DNA of 64,000 nucleotides from Hyphomicrobium_A sp963759735 (GCA_963759735.1 CAVXAF010000007.1:806001-870000); one strand, 5' to 3'. Counted from the stretch's first letter, positions 7,727 to 17,644 are shown. Translations and numbers: made by a program. Notes: a model not told the origin generated them from the sequence alone.

Positions 7727-8023
7727 CTAACCGCCGGCGATGGCCGCCACGATGAGAAGTGGTTGGGCGCCGATCGCCACCGGCTCGGGCAACGGGTTGT
7801 CCGGCGGCTCCAGCGAAATGTCCCTCTGGCAGGCGAAAAAACGCAGGAACGGACGCCGCCGCAGCGTGCCGTGATCGCGAATGGTTCCGCGCAGTACCGG
7901 ATAGCGCGCCTCCAGCGCGTCCATGACCGACCGCTGCGTGACGGGCCCCTCGACAGCGAGGCTCACCTCCCCGTCGATGTTGGCATGCATGCGCAGGTGC
8001 GAGGGCAGGACGACGCGGATCAT
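7727..8023 (-). CDS. MoaD/ThiS-like ubiquitin-fold protein ending in Gly-Gly
   Basis: A 98-residue beta-grasp protein. The opening MIRVVLPSHLR strand, the DALEARYPVLRG helix, the RRPFLRFFACQRDISLEP segment and a terminal AIAGG fit the MoaD/ThiS sulfur-carrier fold; the exact C-terminal diglycine is what E1-like enzymes adenylate. It is not next to moaE, thiG or an E1-like gene. Its ATG overlaps the stop of the upstream Asp-box propeller gene (8020-8023, ATGA), so the two are translationally coupled. Such MoaD-like/BNR pairs recur in bacterial genomes without a known role. A sulfur carrier, a protein modifier or a structural partner are all possible. Confidence 0.8.
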   Translation of the reverse strand: MIRVVLPSHLRMHANIDGEVSLAVEGPVTQRSVMDALEARYPVLRGTIRDHGTLRRRPFLRFFACQRDISLEPPDNPLPEPVAIGAQPLLIVAAIAGG

Positions 8024-9136
8024 GGCAGCGTCTGGACCTCGACCGAGAGCACTGCCGGCAGGTCGCGGACGATGGCCGACCAGCTATCGCCGGCGTCGCT
8101 GGAAACGTAGACCTGCCCGCCCGTGGTGCCGAAATAGATCCCGCACTTATCGAGTGTGTCGATGGCCATGGCGTCCCGCAGCACGTTCACGTAGCAGTCG
8201 GACTGCGGCAGGCCGTTGGTCAGCGCCTCCCATTCGTTGCCGCCGCTACGGCTGCGATAGACGCGCAGCTTGCCCTCGAGCGGATAGTGCTCGGCGTCGC
8301 TCTTGATCGGCACGACGTAGATGGTCTCGGGCTCGTGCGCGTGGACGTCGATGACGAAGCCGAAATCGGTCGGCAGGTTGCCGCTGACCTCGCGCCAGGT
8401 ATCGCCGGCATCGTCGCTGCGCATGACGTCCCAGTGTTTCTGCATGAACAGCACGTTCGGCCGTGACGGGTGCATGGCAAGGCGATGGACGCAGTGGCCG
8501 ACCTCGGCCTCCGGATCGGGAATGTATTGCGATTGCAGACCGCGGTTGATCGGCCGCCATGTCTTGCCGCCGTCGTCGGTGCGGAAGGCGCCGGCGGCGG
8601 AGATGGCGATGAATATTCGGTCGGGATTGCTCGGGTCGATGAGAATGGTGTGCAGGCACATGCCGCCGGCGCCCGGCTGCCAACGCGGTCCCGAGCCATG
8701 CCCGCGCAGGCCGGACAGTTCGGTCCACGTCTGCCCCGCGTCGGCGGTATGAAAGAGGGCTGCGTCCTCGACGCCGGCATAAACGCTGTCGGGGTCGGTC
8801 AGCGACGGCTCCAGATGCCAGACCCGCTTGAATTCCCAGGGATGCGGCGTGCCGTCGTACCATTGGTGCGTGCCGGCATCGCCTTCGTAGGCGAACTTGT
8901 TGCCGGTCGGCTCCCAGGATTTGCCGCCATCGCGCGAGCATTGGATCTGCTGGCCGAACCAGCCGCTCGACTGCGACGCATAGATGCGGTCGGGGTCCAC
9001 CGGCGAGCCCTTCACGTGATAGATTTCCCAGCCCGGGAAAGTGCGGCCCGTCGACCGTCCAGTCCTTACGCGCGCCGTCGGCGCTGAGAATGAACGCGCC
9101 TTTACGTGTTCCCACCACTACGCGCACACGGCTCAT
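8020..9136 (-). pseudogene. Asp-box (BNR/WD40-like) beta-propeller protein, split by a +1 frameshift
   Basis: With one base removed this reads as a 371-residue cytosolic beta-propeller. At least six Asp-box motifs (S/T-x-D-x-G-x-x-W style) are visible: CSRDGGKSW, TADAGQTW, RTDDGGKTW, RSDDAGDTW, RSRSGGNEW and SSDAGDSW. These resemble sialidase or plant HCF136-type propellers, but no sialidase catalytic residues can be assigned. The N-terminal part (from 9136, MSRVRVVVGTRKGAFIL) runs to HFPG; the rest continues in another frame as WEIYHVKGSPVDP. Removing one C from CCC at 9032-9034 on the plus strand restores the frame. It may be a sequencing insertion. The downstream MoaD-like gene overlaps by ATGA. 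Confidence 0.82.
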
Positions 9137-9248
9137 CGGCTGCTCCCTCTTTTGGAGCTCGATTTCTTACACGATGTGTGGGGCAAGCTCACGGCACTCA
9201 GTCGGGAAATCCACTCCCGCATAAACCGCTGGTGCGGATAACCGCGCG

Positions 9249-11264
9249 CTAGATATCCAAATCGTGGGCGAAAGCGGCGCGGTCCTGGATGAAACGGAAG
9301 CGTGCTTCCGGCTTGGAGCCCATCAGCGCATTGACCGCTTCGCCGATGGCGGTGCGGTCGCCGTCGCCGATGGCGACCTGCAAGAGCATGCGTTTCTTGG
9401 GGTCCATGGTCGTCTCTTTGAGCTGGCTGGCATTCATCTCGCCGAGGCCTTTGAAGCGCGAGACGTCGACCTTGGCGCCCGGCTTGAACTCCTTGGCCAT
9501 CAGCTCGGCGCGGTGCTTTTCATCGCGGGCGTAGACCGACTTGGCGCCGTGCGTCAGCTTGAACAGCGGCGGCACGGCCAGGAACAGGTGGCCGTTCTCG
9601 ATCAGCAGCGGCATCTCCTGGTAGAAGAAGGTGATGAGCAGCGAGGCGATGTGGGCGCCGTCGACATCGGCGTCGGTCATCACGATGACGCGCTCATAGC
9701 GCAGGTCGGCGTCGTTGTATTTTGTGCCGGTGCCGACGCCGAGCGCCAGGATAAGGTCGGCAAGCAGCTGGTTCTGCGACAGCTTCGCCGAGGAAGCATT
9801 GGCGACGTTGAGGATCTTGCCGCGCAGCGGCAGGATGGCCTGCGTCTCGCGCGTGCGCGCGCTTTTTGCCGAGCCGCCGGCCGAGTCGCCCTCGACAATG
9901 AAGATTTCCGTGCCTGCCGCCGTCTGGATGGTGCAGTCGGCGAGTTTGCCGGGCAGGCGCAATTTGCGCGTCGCAGACTGGCGGCCGATCTCTTTTTCAC
10001 GCCGGCGCTTCAAGCGCTCCTCGGCCTGGTCGACCGACCAGTCGAGCAGCTTCGTCGCCTGTTGCGGGCTTTCCGTCAGCCAGTGGTCGAAGGCGTCCTT
10101 GACCGTCGACTCGACGATGCGCGTCGCCTCCTGGGTGGCGAGCTTGTCCTTCGTCTGGCCCTGAAATTCAGGCTCGCGCAGGAACACCGACAGCATCGAG
10201 GCCGCCGTGCTCATCACGTCCTCGGCGGTGATCTGCGCCGCCTTGCGGTTGCCGACACGCTCGCCGAACTCGCGCAGTCCCTTGGACAGCGCCGAGCGCA
10301 GGCCGTTGTCGTGCGTGCCGCCCTCGCCGGTCGGAATGGTGTTGCAGTATGAGCGGGAGAACCCGTCGGCGTCGGCCACCCACGCGACGGCCCATTCCAC
10401 CGAGCCGTGCTTGCCCTCGCGCTGCACGTTGCCGGTGAAGAGCTCCTTGGTGACCAGCGTCTGCCCTTCGATCTCGGAGGCGAGATAATCGCGCAGGCCG
10501 CCGGGGAAGTGGAACTCAGCTTCCGTCGGCGTCGCGTCCGTGATCCGCGAGGGATCGCACTTCCAGCGGATTTTGACGCCGCCGAAGAGATACGCCTTGG
10601 AGCGCGCCATCTTGAACAGGCGCGCCGGCCTGAAGTAGGCGCCTTTGCCGAAGATCGTCTCGTCGGGATGGAAGCGAACCTTGGTGCCGCGCCGGTTCAT
10701 CACCGGACCGAGCTTCTCCAGCTTGCCCTGCGGCTCGCCGCGCGAGAAGGTCATGCGATAGAGCTGCTGGCTCCTCGCCACCTCGACTTCGCAGACGTCG
10801 GACAGCGCGTTGACCACCGACACGCCGACGCCGTGCAGGCCGCCCGAGGTGTTGTAGGCCTTGCCGTCGAACTTGCCGCCCGCGTGCAGCGTGCACATGA
10901 TGACTTCGAGCGCGCTCTTGTTCTTGAACTTGGGGTGCGGATCGACGGGCATGCCGCGCCCGTTGTCGGTCACCGCCAGATAGCCTTCGCTGTCGAGTTC
11001 GACCTCGATCCACGTGGCGTGACCGGCCACCGCCTCGTCCATCGAATTGTCGATCACCTCGGCGAAGAGATGATGCATGGCCTTCTCATCGGTGCCGCCG
11101 ATGTACATGCCGGGCCGGCGCCGCACCGGCTCGAGTCCTTCGAGGACCTCGATATCCGCCGCGGTGTAGTTGTCCGAGGCGTCGGCGGTACTGCGGGCAC
11201 GGGCCGTCTTGTCGCTCATGAAGCTTTCGATCGTTGCGAAGAGGTCGCGAACGGCTCCGGCCAT
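9249..11264 (-). CDS. parE: DNA topoisomerase IV subunit B
   Basis: A 671-residue type IIA topoisomerase ATPase subunit, which with ParC decatenates daughter chromosomes. The GHKL ATPase domain shows RPGMYIGGT, EVIDNSMDEA, DNGRGMP and GGLHGVGVSVVNALS; the switch lysine lies in QTKDKL. The TOPRIM domain has EGDSAGGSAK (Glu near 456) and DADVDGAHI (about 530). The length and the lack of the GyrB-specific C-terminal insertion favour ParE over GyrB. A second start, Met16 at 11219, is possible; neither has a strong ribosome site. Monocistronic, divergent from the DMT transporter. Confidence 0.93.
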   Translation of the reverse strand: MAGAVRDLFATIESFMSDKTARARSTADASDNYTAADIEVLEGLEPVRRRPGMYIGGTDEKAMHHLFAEVIDNSMDEAVAGHATWIEVELDSEGYLAVTDNGRGMPVDPHPKFKNKSALEVIMCTLHAGGKFDGKAYNTSGGLHGVGVSVVNALSDVCEVEVARSQQLYRMTFSRGEPQGKLEKLGPVMNRRGTKVRFHPDETIFGKGAYFRPARLFKMARSKAYLFGGVKIRWKCDPSRITDATPTEAEFHFPGGLRDYLASEIEGQTLVTKELFTGNVQREGKHGSVEWAVAWVADADGFSRSYCNTIPTGEGGTHDNGLRSALSKGLREFGERVGNRKAAQITAEDVMSTAASMLSVFLREPEFQGQTKDKLATQEATRIVESTVKDAFDHWLTESPQQATKLLDWSVDQAEERLKRRREKEIGRQSATRKLRLPGKLADCTIQTAAGTEIFIVEGDSAGGSAKSARTRETQAILPLRGKILNVANASSAKLSQNQLLADLILALGVGTGTKYNDADLRYERVIVMTDADVDGAHIASLLITFFYQEMPLLIENGHLFLAVPPLFKLTHGAKSVYARDEKHRAELMAKEFKPGAKVDVSRFKGLGEMNASQLKETTMDPKKRMLLQVAIGDGDRTAIGEAVNALMGSKPEARFRFIQDRAAFAHDLDI

Positions 11265-11505
11265 GCGTCTATCCCGTCGTTATGCAGCATGCCGTTCGGC
11301 ACGTGACGCGGGGACGAGGGGCCGATAGCGGCGAATCCCTGGTTTATGGTTGCTGACCACCTCGCATGCGCCACCGGCCGTTGGCAAGGGTGGCCGATTT
11401 GCCAATGGAAACATGTTTCGCCAGGGGGTGAATTCGGCGCGCGGGCCTGCGATAAAGGGCGCCGTGCGGGCCCGCCCCTCCGCCGGTTAACAAGCTGCGG
11501 TTCCT

Positions 11506-12441
11506 ATGCAATCCCCTTCCGGCCTCGAAAAGCGGCAAGTCGCCCCCAGCGGCCTTGCCCGCCTGGCCAGCTCCCCATGGCTCCTGATGCTGTTGCCCGG
11601 ATTGGTGTGGGCCGGCAACGCCATCGTCGCCCGCGCCGTCGCCGGCGAACTGCCCCCGATCGGGCTGGCCTTCTGGCGCTGGCTGCTGGCGGCGCTGGTC
11701 GTGCTGCCGTTCGCCGCCCCGCACGTGCGCCGCGATCTGCCCGTCATCCTCAAGCATTGGCGGATCATGGTCGTGCTGTCGGCCCTGGGCATCGCGTTCT
11801 TCAACGCCGCGCTCTACATCGCCGCCGAATCGACCACGGCGCTCAACATCCTCATGCTGCAAACGTCGGTGCCCGTGCTCATCGTCTTCGCCTGCTACCT
11901 CATCTTCGGCGACCGGGTGACCGGGCGCCAGGCGGTGGGTATCGCCTTGTCGCTGGCCGGCGCGCTGACGCTGATCATGCACGGCGATCCCAAACTGCTG
12001 ACGGACCTCGACTTCAACCGCGGCGATCTGTGGATGCTCGGTGCCAGCATACTCTACGCCATCTACACGGCACTGTTGCGTCTGCGCCCGCCCGTGCACG
12101 GCCTCAGCTTCCTGTTCGCCAGCTTCTTCATCGGTGCGCTGCTGTTGCTGCCGTTCTATGTCGGCGAAACATTGCTGGTACGCCCGATGCCGCTCAGCCT
12201 GCATGCGCTGCTGGCCATGGGCTATGTCTCGGTATTCGCCTCGGCGGTGGGGTATGGCGCCTACAATCGGGCCGTCGAGGTGCTGGGCGCCAACACAGCC
12301 GGGCTGTCGGTCTATCTGGTGCCGGTGTTCGGCACCATTCTCGCCATCGCCATTCTGGGCGAGCGACCGCACCTCTATCACGCGGTTGGGGTCGCCCTCA
12401 TCGCCAGCGGCATCGTGCTCGCCACGCGCCAACGCAGTTAA
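11506..12441 (+). CDS. EamA/DMT-family transporter
   Basis: A 311-residue inner-membrane protein with ten hydrophobic segments arranged as two tandem EamA repeats (about 25-155 and 170-305), the drug/metabolite transporter architecture of RhaT/YdcZ-type exporters. Motifs include LVWAGNAIVARAV in the first span and a glycine-rich GVALIASGIVLA last span. The substrate is not predictable. Its TAA stop shares four bases (TTAA, 12438-12441) with the stop of convergent panC, leaving no room for a terminator between them. Confidence 0.87.
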   Translation: MQSPSGLEKRQVAPSGLARLASSPWLLMLLPGLVWAGNAIVARAVAGELPPIGLAFWRWLLAALVVLPFAAPHVRRDLPVILKHWRIMVVLSALGIAFFNAALYIAAESTTALNILMLQTSVPVLIVFACYLIFGDRVTGRQAVGIALSLAGALTLIMHGDPKLLTDLDFNRGDLWMLGASILYAIYTALLRLRPPVHGLSFLFASFFIGALLLLPFYVGETLLVRPMPLSLHALLAMGYVSVFASAVGYGAYNRAVEVLGANTAGLSVYLVPVFGTILAIAILGERPHLYHAVGVALIASGIVLATRQRS

Positions 12442-13379
12442 GCTTGCACGTTGTCGATGAGCCGGGTTGCGCCGAGCCAGGCGGCACCGAGAACGCGCAG
12501 CGGCCGCGCGCCGGTTTCGCTGATGACCTGCAGCGTGTCGGCGGCGCGCACGGCCACATAGTCCACCTTGGTGAAGCCGGCGGACTGTAGTTCCTTTGCG
12601 GCGGCGGCGCAGATGGCCGTCAGCTCGGCAAGCTCATGCGCCTGCGGAGGCAATGCCGGGTCACGCACCAGCGGCGCCGGGCGGGGCGCTCGCCCGGAGC
12701 GTGGTGCGCTGCCGTCGACAACATCGCGGGCCTTGGCGGCAACTTCGCGTAGCACGCCCGCGAGCGTCGGCGCGATGGCCCGCTCGGCGGCCGACAGGTA
12801 GACGTTGCGCGAGGACAGCGCCAGGCCGTCGGCTTCGCGCGTCGTCGGGACGCCGACGATGTCGAGCGGCATGTCCAGATCGCGCACCATCTGCCTGACG
12901 ACGCACAACTGCTGGTAGTCCTTCTCGCCGAAGATGGCCAAGTCGGGCGTCGTCGCGCCGAACAGCTTGGCGCATACCGTGGCGACGCCACCAAAAAAGT
13001 GTGGGCGAAAATCGCTTTCCAATCCTTGCGCAGCGCCCGCCGGCAGGATGCGGGTCGCGAAGCCTTCGGGGTACATGTCGGCTGCCGTCGGCGCCCACAC
13101 CAGATCGCAGCGCTCGCCGCCGAGCTTGGCGAGATCGCCGGCTTCATCGCGCGGGTAGCGGCCAAGATCCTCGTGCGGGGCGAACTGGCTGGGGTTGACG
13201 AAGATCGAAACCAAGGTGCGGTCGGCCAGCTCGGCGGCGCGGCGCACCAGCGCCAGATGCCCCGCATGCAGGGCACCCATGGTGGGAACGAGGGCGATCT
13301 TTAGGCCGTTGTCCCGCCATTGGCGGGTCGCGTCGCGCAGATCGGCAATGCTGCGCACGACCTTCAGCCGGGTGGTCAC
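12438..13379 (-). CDS. panC: Pantothenate synthetase
   Basis: A 313-residue enzyme that joins pantoate and beta-alanine with ATP hydrolysis, the last step of pantothenate (CoA precursor) synthesis in the cytosol. The HIGH-like motif MGALHAGHLALV (34-45), VSIFVNPSQF, FGEKDYQQL and the KMSKS-like ALSSRNVYL are all present. The domain is slightly longer than usual because of a Pro/Arg-rich loop (about residues 224-240, SAPRSGRAPRPAP) between the two C-terminal helices. panB is not adjacent in this window. Confidence 0.94.
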   Translation of the reverse strand: MTTRLKVVRSIADLRDATRQWRDNGLKIALVPTMGALHAGHLALVRRAAELADRTLVSIFVNPSQFAPHEDLGRYPRDEAGDLAKLGGERCDLVWAPTAADMYPEGFATRILPAGAAQGLESDFRPHFFGGVATVCAKLFGATTPDLAIFGEKDYQQLCVVRQMVRDLDMPLDIVGVPTTREADGLALSSRNVYLSAAERAIAPTLAGVLREVAAKARDVVDGSAPRSGRAPRPAPLVRDPALPPQAHELAELTAICAAAAKELQSAGFTKVDYVAVRAADTLQVISETGARPLRVLGAAWLGATRLIDNVQA

Positions 13380-13543
13380 CTGCTAAGCCTCACGGAACCG
13401 CGTGTGGCAGCAACCTCTGGCGAGGTGGGGGCTGCGCGTCAAGCCCGTGGATGCACATGCGAGGGCCGCGCGCACGCCGGGCGCCGATTTGCTAGGGTGG
13501 CAAACACCGAATCGTCCGACGCCGCGCTACGCATGAGGGCTCA

Positions 13544-16500
13544 ATGGTTGCAGTGAAGATGGCCGAGCTGGGTGACGAGGTTGAGGAGCGGGCGCGGCTG
13601 GTGCCCCCGCGCGAGGAGATTGCCGCCAACCATCTCATCGACGAGCAGCGGTTGCTCGACCGGCTCATCGAGCGCGCCGTGTTCAGCGAAGACGAGCGCC
13701 GCCGGTCGGGCGACCTTGCCCGCCGTCTCGTGCATGCAGCGCGCACCGATCGCGGCAAGCAGACCGGCATCGATGCCTTCATGCGCGAGTACGGGCTTTC
13801 CAATGAGGAAGGCATCATCCTCATGTGCATCGCCGAGGCGCTGCTGAGGATCCCCGATACCGAGACGGCCGATCAGCTGATCGCCGAGAAGATCGCTGGC
13901 GGCCACTGGGAGAAGCATCGCGGCCACTCGGACAGCCTGTTCGTCAACGCCTCGACCTGGGCGCTGATGCTCACCGGCCGCGTGGTCAAGCTGCGCGAAG
14001 CGCGTGGCGCCAATCCGATCGATGCCTTGAAGCGCCTCGTCGCGCGCTCGGGCGAGCCGGTCATCCGCCAGGCGGTGCGTCAGGCCGTGAAGTTGCTCGG
14101 CGATCAGTTCGTGCTCGGCCGCACCATCCGCGAGTCGCTGGAGCAGGGGCAGGAGTACAAGGAGAAAGGCTACCTGTTCTCCTACGACATGCTGGGGGAG
14201 TCAGCGCGCACCCAGAAGGATGCCGACACCTACTTCGAGCGCTACTTGTCGGCGGTCGACATCGTTGGGCAGGCGGCGGGGCCGTTCAGCGTCCTACACG
14301 CCGATGCGCTTTACGGCCGGCCGGGACTGTCGGTGAAGCTGTCGGCGCTGCATCCGCGCTTCGAGCCGGGCAAGACGGAGCGTCTGGCTTCCGAACTCGC
14401 CCCGCGGATGCTGACCCTGGCGCGCGCGGCGCGCTCGCGCGGCCTCACCGTCACCATCGATGCCGAGGAACAGGATCGCCTCGATCCGACGCTGGAAGCA
14501 TTTGCCGCCACCTTCACCCACCCGGCGCTCGACAACTGGGGCGGGCTCGGTCTTGCCGTGCAAGCATACGGCAAGCGTGCCGTTCCCACCCTGCGCTGGT
14601 TGCGCCGCCTCGCCGAGCGCGCCGGCAAGCGCATCCCCGTGCGGCTCGTTAAAGGCGCCTACTGGGACAGTGAGATCAAGTGGGCGCAGGAGCGCGCGCT
14701 TAGCGATTATCCGGTGTTCACGCGCAAGCTGCACACTGACATCTCCTACCTCGCGTGCGCGCGGCTGCTGCTCAGCGATCCAAAGTCGTTCTATCCGCAA
14801 TTCGCCACCCACAACGCCCACTCGATCGCCGCCGTGCACGTCGCCGGCGGCGCGGCCGCCTTCGAGTACCAGCGCCTGCACGGCATGGGCGAAGGGCTGT
14901 ACGACGTGCTGCTCGGCGACGGTGGTCTGATCAAGCGCCCGTGCCGCATCTACGCGCCGGTCGGCGGTCATGAGGACTTGCTCGCTTATCTGGTGCGGCG
15001 GCTGCTGGAGAACGGTGCCAACACCTCATTCGTCAACCGCCTTGCCGATGCGGAAGCGCCGGTGGCGGAGATCATCAGCGATCCCGTCGCGGTGGCAGAG
15101 GCGGAGCGCAGCTCCACCGCCGAGGCGCCGCCGACCATCGCGCTTCCGCGCGACATCTATCTCCCCGAGCGCGTCGCGGCGCCCGGACTGGCCCTCACCG
15201 AGCTATCGGTGCGGCAGGCGCTGTTCGCCGAGATGGGCGATGCGCTCGACGATGTCTACGAGGCCGGTCCCATCATCGGCGGCAAGGCGATGACGGGCGG
15301 GGACGGGGCGAGCCTCGTCACCTGTCCGCACGATCGCCGCGAGCGCATCGGCACGGTGCGCGTCACGACGCTGGCGCAGGCCGACGGTGCAATCCAGCGC
15401 GCCACCGCGGCAGCACACGATTGGAACAAAAAAGGCGGCGCAGCGCGTGCGCAGATCCTAAGCAACGCGGCCGACCTCTTCGAGCGCGACAGGGCGCGCC
15501 TCATGGCGGTCATCGTGCGCGAGGCCGGCAAGACTTTGGAGGATGCGCAGGGCGACGTACGAGAGGCGATCGACTACCTACGCTACTACGCGGTGCAGGC
15601 GCGCCGCATGTTCGTGGGACCGGTGCTGCTTCCCGGCCCCACGGGCGAGCGCAACACGCTGACGCTCAACGGGCGCGGAGTGTTCGCCTGTATCTCGCCG
15701 TGGAACTTCCCTCTCGCCATCTTTACCGGCCAGGTCGCGGCAGCACTGGCCGCGGGCAACGCCGTCATCGCGAAGCCGGCCGAGCAGACGCCGATCACGG
15801 CTTTCCTAGCCGCGCGGCTGCTGCATGAGGCAGGTGTGCCCGGCGATGTACTGCACCTGCTGCCGGGCAGCGGTCGTCTCGGCGAGGCGCTTATCAAGGA
15901 TAAGCGTATAGAAGGCATCGCCTTCACGGGGTCGAACGAAACCGCGTGGGCGATACAGCGCGCGCTCGCCGATCGGCGTGGCGCCTTGATTCCGTTCATC
16001 GCCGAGACGGGCGGCATCAACGCCATGATCGCCGATTCCAGTGCGCTGCCCGAGCAGGTGGTGCGCGATGCCGTGCGATCGGCCTTCAACAGCGCCGGTC
16101 AGCGCTGCTCGGCGGCGCGCGTGCTGTTCGTGCAGGAGGAAGCTGCCGACACTACCATCGACATGCTGGTCGGCGCCATCCAGGCGCTCGATATCGGCGA
16201 TCCTTTCGACTACGCGACCGATGTCGGCCCGGTCATTGACGAGGAGGCGCAGGACCATCTCGACGGGCACAAGATCCGTATGCAGCGCGAGGGACGCCAG
16301 CTGGTTGACCTCATGCTGCCGGAATCCTGCCGCGCGGGAAGCTACGTGACGCCGGCAGCCTTCGAGATCGACAGCCTCGGCATGCTCGAACAGGAGGTGT
16401 TCGGACCGATTCTGCACGTCGTGCGCTATGAGCGCGGCTCGCTCGACAAGGTCATCGCCGCCATCAACGCCACCGGCTACGGCCTGACGCTCGGCCTGCA

Positions 16501-16756
16501 CAGCCGCATCGCGGGCGTTGCCGATTACGTCGCCGAGCACGCGCGCGTCGGCAACATCTACGTCAACCGCAATCAGATTGGCGCCATCGTCGGCGTGCAG
16601 CCATTCGGCGGGGAGGGGCTGTCGGGTACCGGACCAAAGGCGGGCGGTCCGCATACGCTGCTGGCCTATGCCACCGAGCGTGTGCGCTCGACCGACATCA
16701 CGGCCACAGGCGGCAACCTCGAACTGCTCGCCAGCGGTACGATTACGGGTCGTTGA
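13544..16756 (+). CDS. putA: Bifunctional proline dehydrogenase / L-glutamate gamma-semialdehyde dehydrogenase
   Basis: A 1070-residue enzyme that oxidises proline to glutamate in two steps. The FAD-dependent proline dehydrogenase barrel covers about residues 180-480 (VRLVKGAYWDSEIKWAQ, FATHNAHSI, EYQRLHGMGEGLYD). The NAD-dependent aldehyde dehydrogenase domain covers about 560-1045, with catalytic Glu821 (AETGG) and Cys855 (SAGQRCSA). There is no N-terminal ribbon-helix-helix DNA-binding domain and no extra C-terminal domain, so this is the short, non-regulatory PutA type, which needs a separate regulator; none is adjacent. Start at 13544 or Met6. Confidence 0.95.
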   Translation: MVAVKMAELGDEVEERARLVPPREEIAANHLIDEQRLLDRLIERAVFSEDERRRSGDLARRLVHAARTDRGKQTGIDAFMREYGLSNEEGIILMCIAEALLRIPDTETADQLIAEKIAGGHWEKHRGHSDSLFVNASTWALMLTGRVVKLREARGANPIDALKRLVARSGEPVIRQAVRQAVKLLGDQFVLGRTIRESLEQGQEYKEKGYLFSYDMLGESARTQKDADTYFERYLSAVDIVGQAAGPFSVLHADALYGRPGLSVKLSALHPRFEPGKTERLASELAPRMLTLARAARSRGLTVTIDAEEQDRLDPTLEAFAATFTHPALDNWGGLGLAVQAYGKRAVPTLRWLRRLAERAGKRIPVRLVKGAYWDSEIKWAQERALSDYPVFTRKLHTDISYLACARLLLSDPKSFYPQFATHNAHSIAAVHVAGGAAAFEYQRLHGMGEGLYDVLLGDGGLIKRPCRIYAPVGGHEDLLAYLVRRLLENGANTSFVNRLADAEAPVAEIISDPVAVAEAERSSTAEAPPTIALPRDIYLPERVAAPGLALTELSVRQALFAEMGDALDDVYEAGPIIGGKAMTGGDGASLVTCPHDRRERIGTVRVTTLAQADGAIQRATAAAHDWNKKGGAARAQILSNAADLFERDRARLMAVIVREAGKTLEDAQGDVREAIDYLRYYAVQARRMFVGPVLLPGPTGERNTLTLNGRGVFACISPWNFPLAIFTGQVAAALAAGNAVIAKPAEQTPITAFLAARLLHEAGVPGDVLHLLPGSGRLGEALIKDKRIEGIAFTGSNETAWAIQRALADRRGALIPFIAETGGINAMIADSSALPEQVVRDAVRSAFNSAGQRCSAARVLFVQEEAADTTIDMLVGAIQALDIGDPFDYATDVGPVIDEEAQDHLDGHKIRMQREGRQLVDLMLPESCRAGSYVTPAAFEIDSLGMLEQEVFGPILHVVRYERGSLDKVIAAINATGYGLTLGLHSRIAGVADYVAEHARVGNIYVNRNQIGAIVGVQPFGGEGLSGTGPKAGGPHTLLAYATERVRSTDITATGGNLELLASGTITGR

Positions 16757-16831
16757 CCGCGGCCGGGATATTGCGGAGCGGGCACTGCATCGCCATGCTG
16801 TAATGGACATGGCGCCCATCGGGCTTGAGAA

Positions 16832-17644
16832 ATGATCACGCGTAAGCCTGCTGCAACAACACCGACCTCCGCAGATGACCGTCCACGCGAGGCGGCGCCG
16901 TCGCCTGCATCGTCACCCAGGAGCGGTGCAGGCGTACCTGCGCGCGAAGCCGCCTCCGACGCCGAGGTCGCCGCCTTCATCGCCAAGATGAAATCCGTGA
17001 CCCCGGTGGCGACCGGTACGCGCGGTCGGCTTGTCTTTGCCATGGACGCCACCATGAGCCGGGCACGCACCTGGGACATGGCGCTGGCCCTGCAGGGCGA
17101 GATGTTCGCCGCCGTGAAGGCAGTCGGCGGTCTCGACGTGCAGCTCGTCTACTTTCGCGGCATGGGCGAATGCCGCTCGTCGAAATGGGTCTCGGATCCC
17201 GACGCGCTGGCCCGCCTCATGCGTTCCGTGTCCTGCGAAGGCGGCCTTACGCAGATCGGCAAGGTGCTCACGCACGCGCTCGATGAAGCCAAGCGCGGCA
17301 AGGTCAACGCGCTCGTCTATGTCGGCGACAGCATGGAGGAGGACGTTGATCGGCTGTGCGCGCGTGCCGGCGAACTGGCGCTGCTCGGCGTGCCGGTGTT
17401 CATGTTCCAGGAGGGGGCGGACGAGACGGCAGCGCGCTCTTTTCGCGAGATCGCGCGCCTGACCAAAGGCGCCTTCTGCCGTTTCGACGCGGGCTCGGCG
17501 CGTCAGCTCCGTGACCTGCTTACGGCTGTCGCGGTATACGCCGCTGGCGGCCACAAGGCGTTGCTCGCATTGGGAGCGCGCGATGGCGGCGACGGCGCCC
17601 GCATGCTGCTCGGGCAGCTGAAGCCCGGAGCTTACGGCACCTGA
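16832..17644 (+). CDS. VWA-domain protein, coupled to a membrane J-domain protein
   Basis: A 270-residue protein. The first ~45 residues are Pro/Ala/Ser-rich and disordered; the rest is a von Willebrand A-type fold: strand RLVFAMDATMS supplies a MIDAS-like D72-x-T74-x-S76, GGLTQIGKVL supplies the Thr, and ALVYVGDSMEED the acidic residue, so metal binding is likely. There is no signal peptide. Its TGA overlaps the ATG of the next gene by one base (TGATG), a strong coupling signal. The pairing suggests the VWA protein docks on the membrane J-protein or its Hsp70 client. Function is not known. Confidence 0.8.
   Translation: MITRKPAATTPTSADDRPREAAPSPASSPRSGAGVPAREAASDAEVAAFIAKMKSVTPVATGTRGRLVFAMDATMSRARTWDMALALQGEMFAAVKAVGGLDVQLVYFRGMGECRSSKWVSDPDALARLMRSVSCEGGLTQIGKVLTHALDEAKRGKVNALVYVGDSMEEDVDRLCARAGELALLGVPVFMFQEGADETAARSFREIARLTKGAFCRFDAGSARQLRDLLTAVAVYAAGGHKALLALGARDGGDGARMLLGQLKPGAYGT

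Noticed and set aside
8020..9136. True sialidase
   Set aside because: Asp-box motifs are present but the arginine triad, nucleophilic Tyr and other sialidase active-site residues cannot be placed.
9264..10352. Long open frame antisense to parE
   Set aside because: The opposite strand encodes a complete ParE with all motifs; the antisense product is low in complexity.
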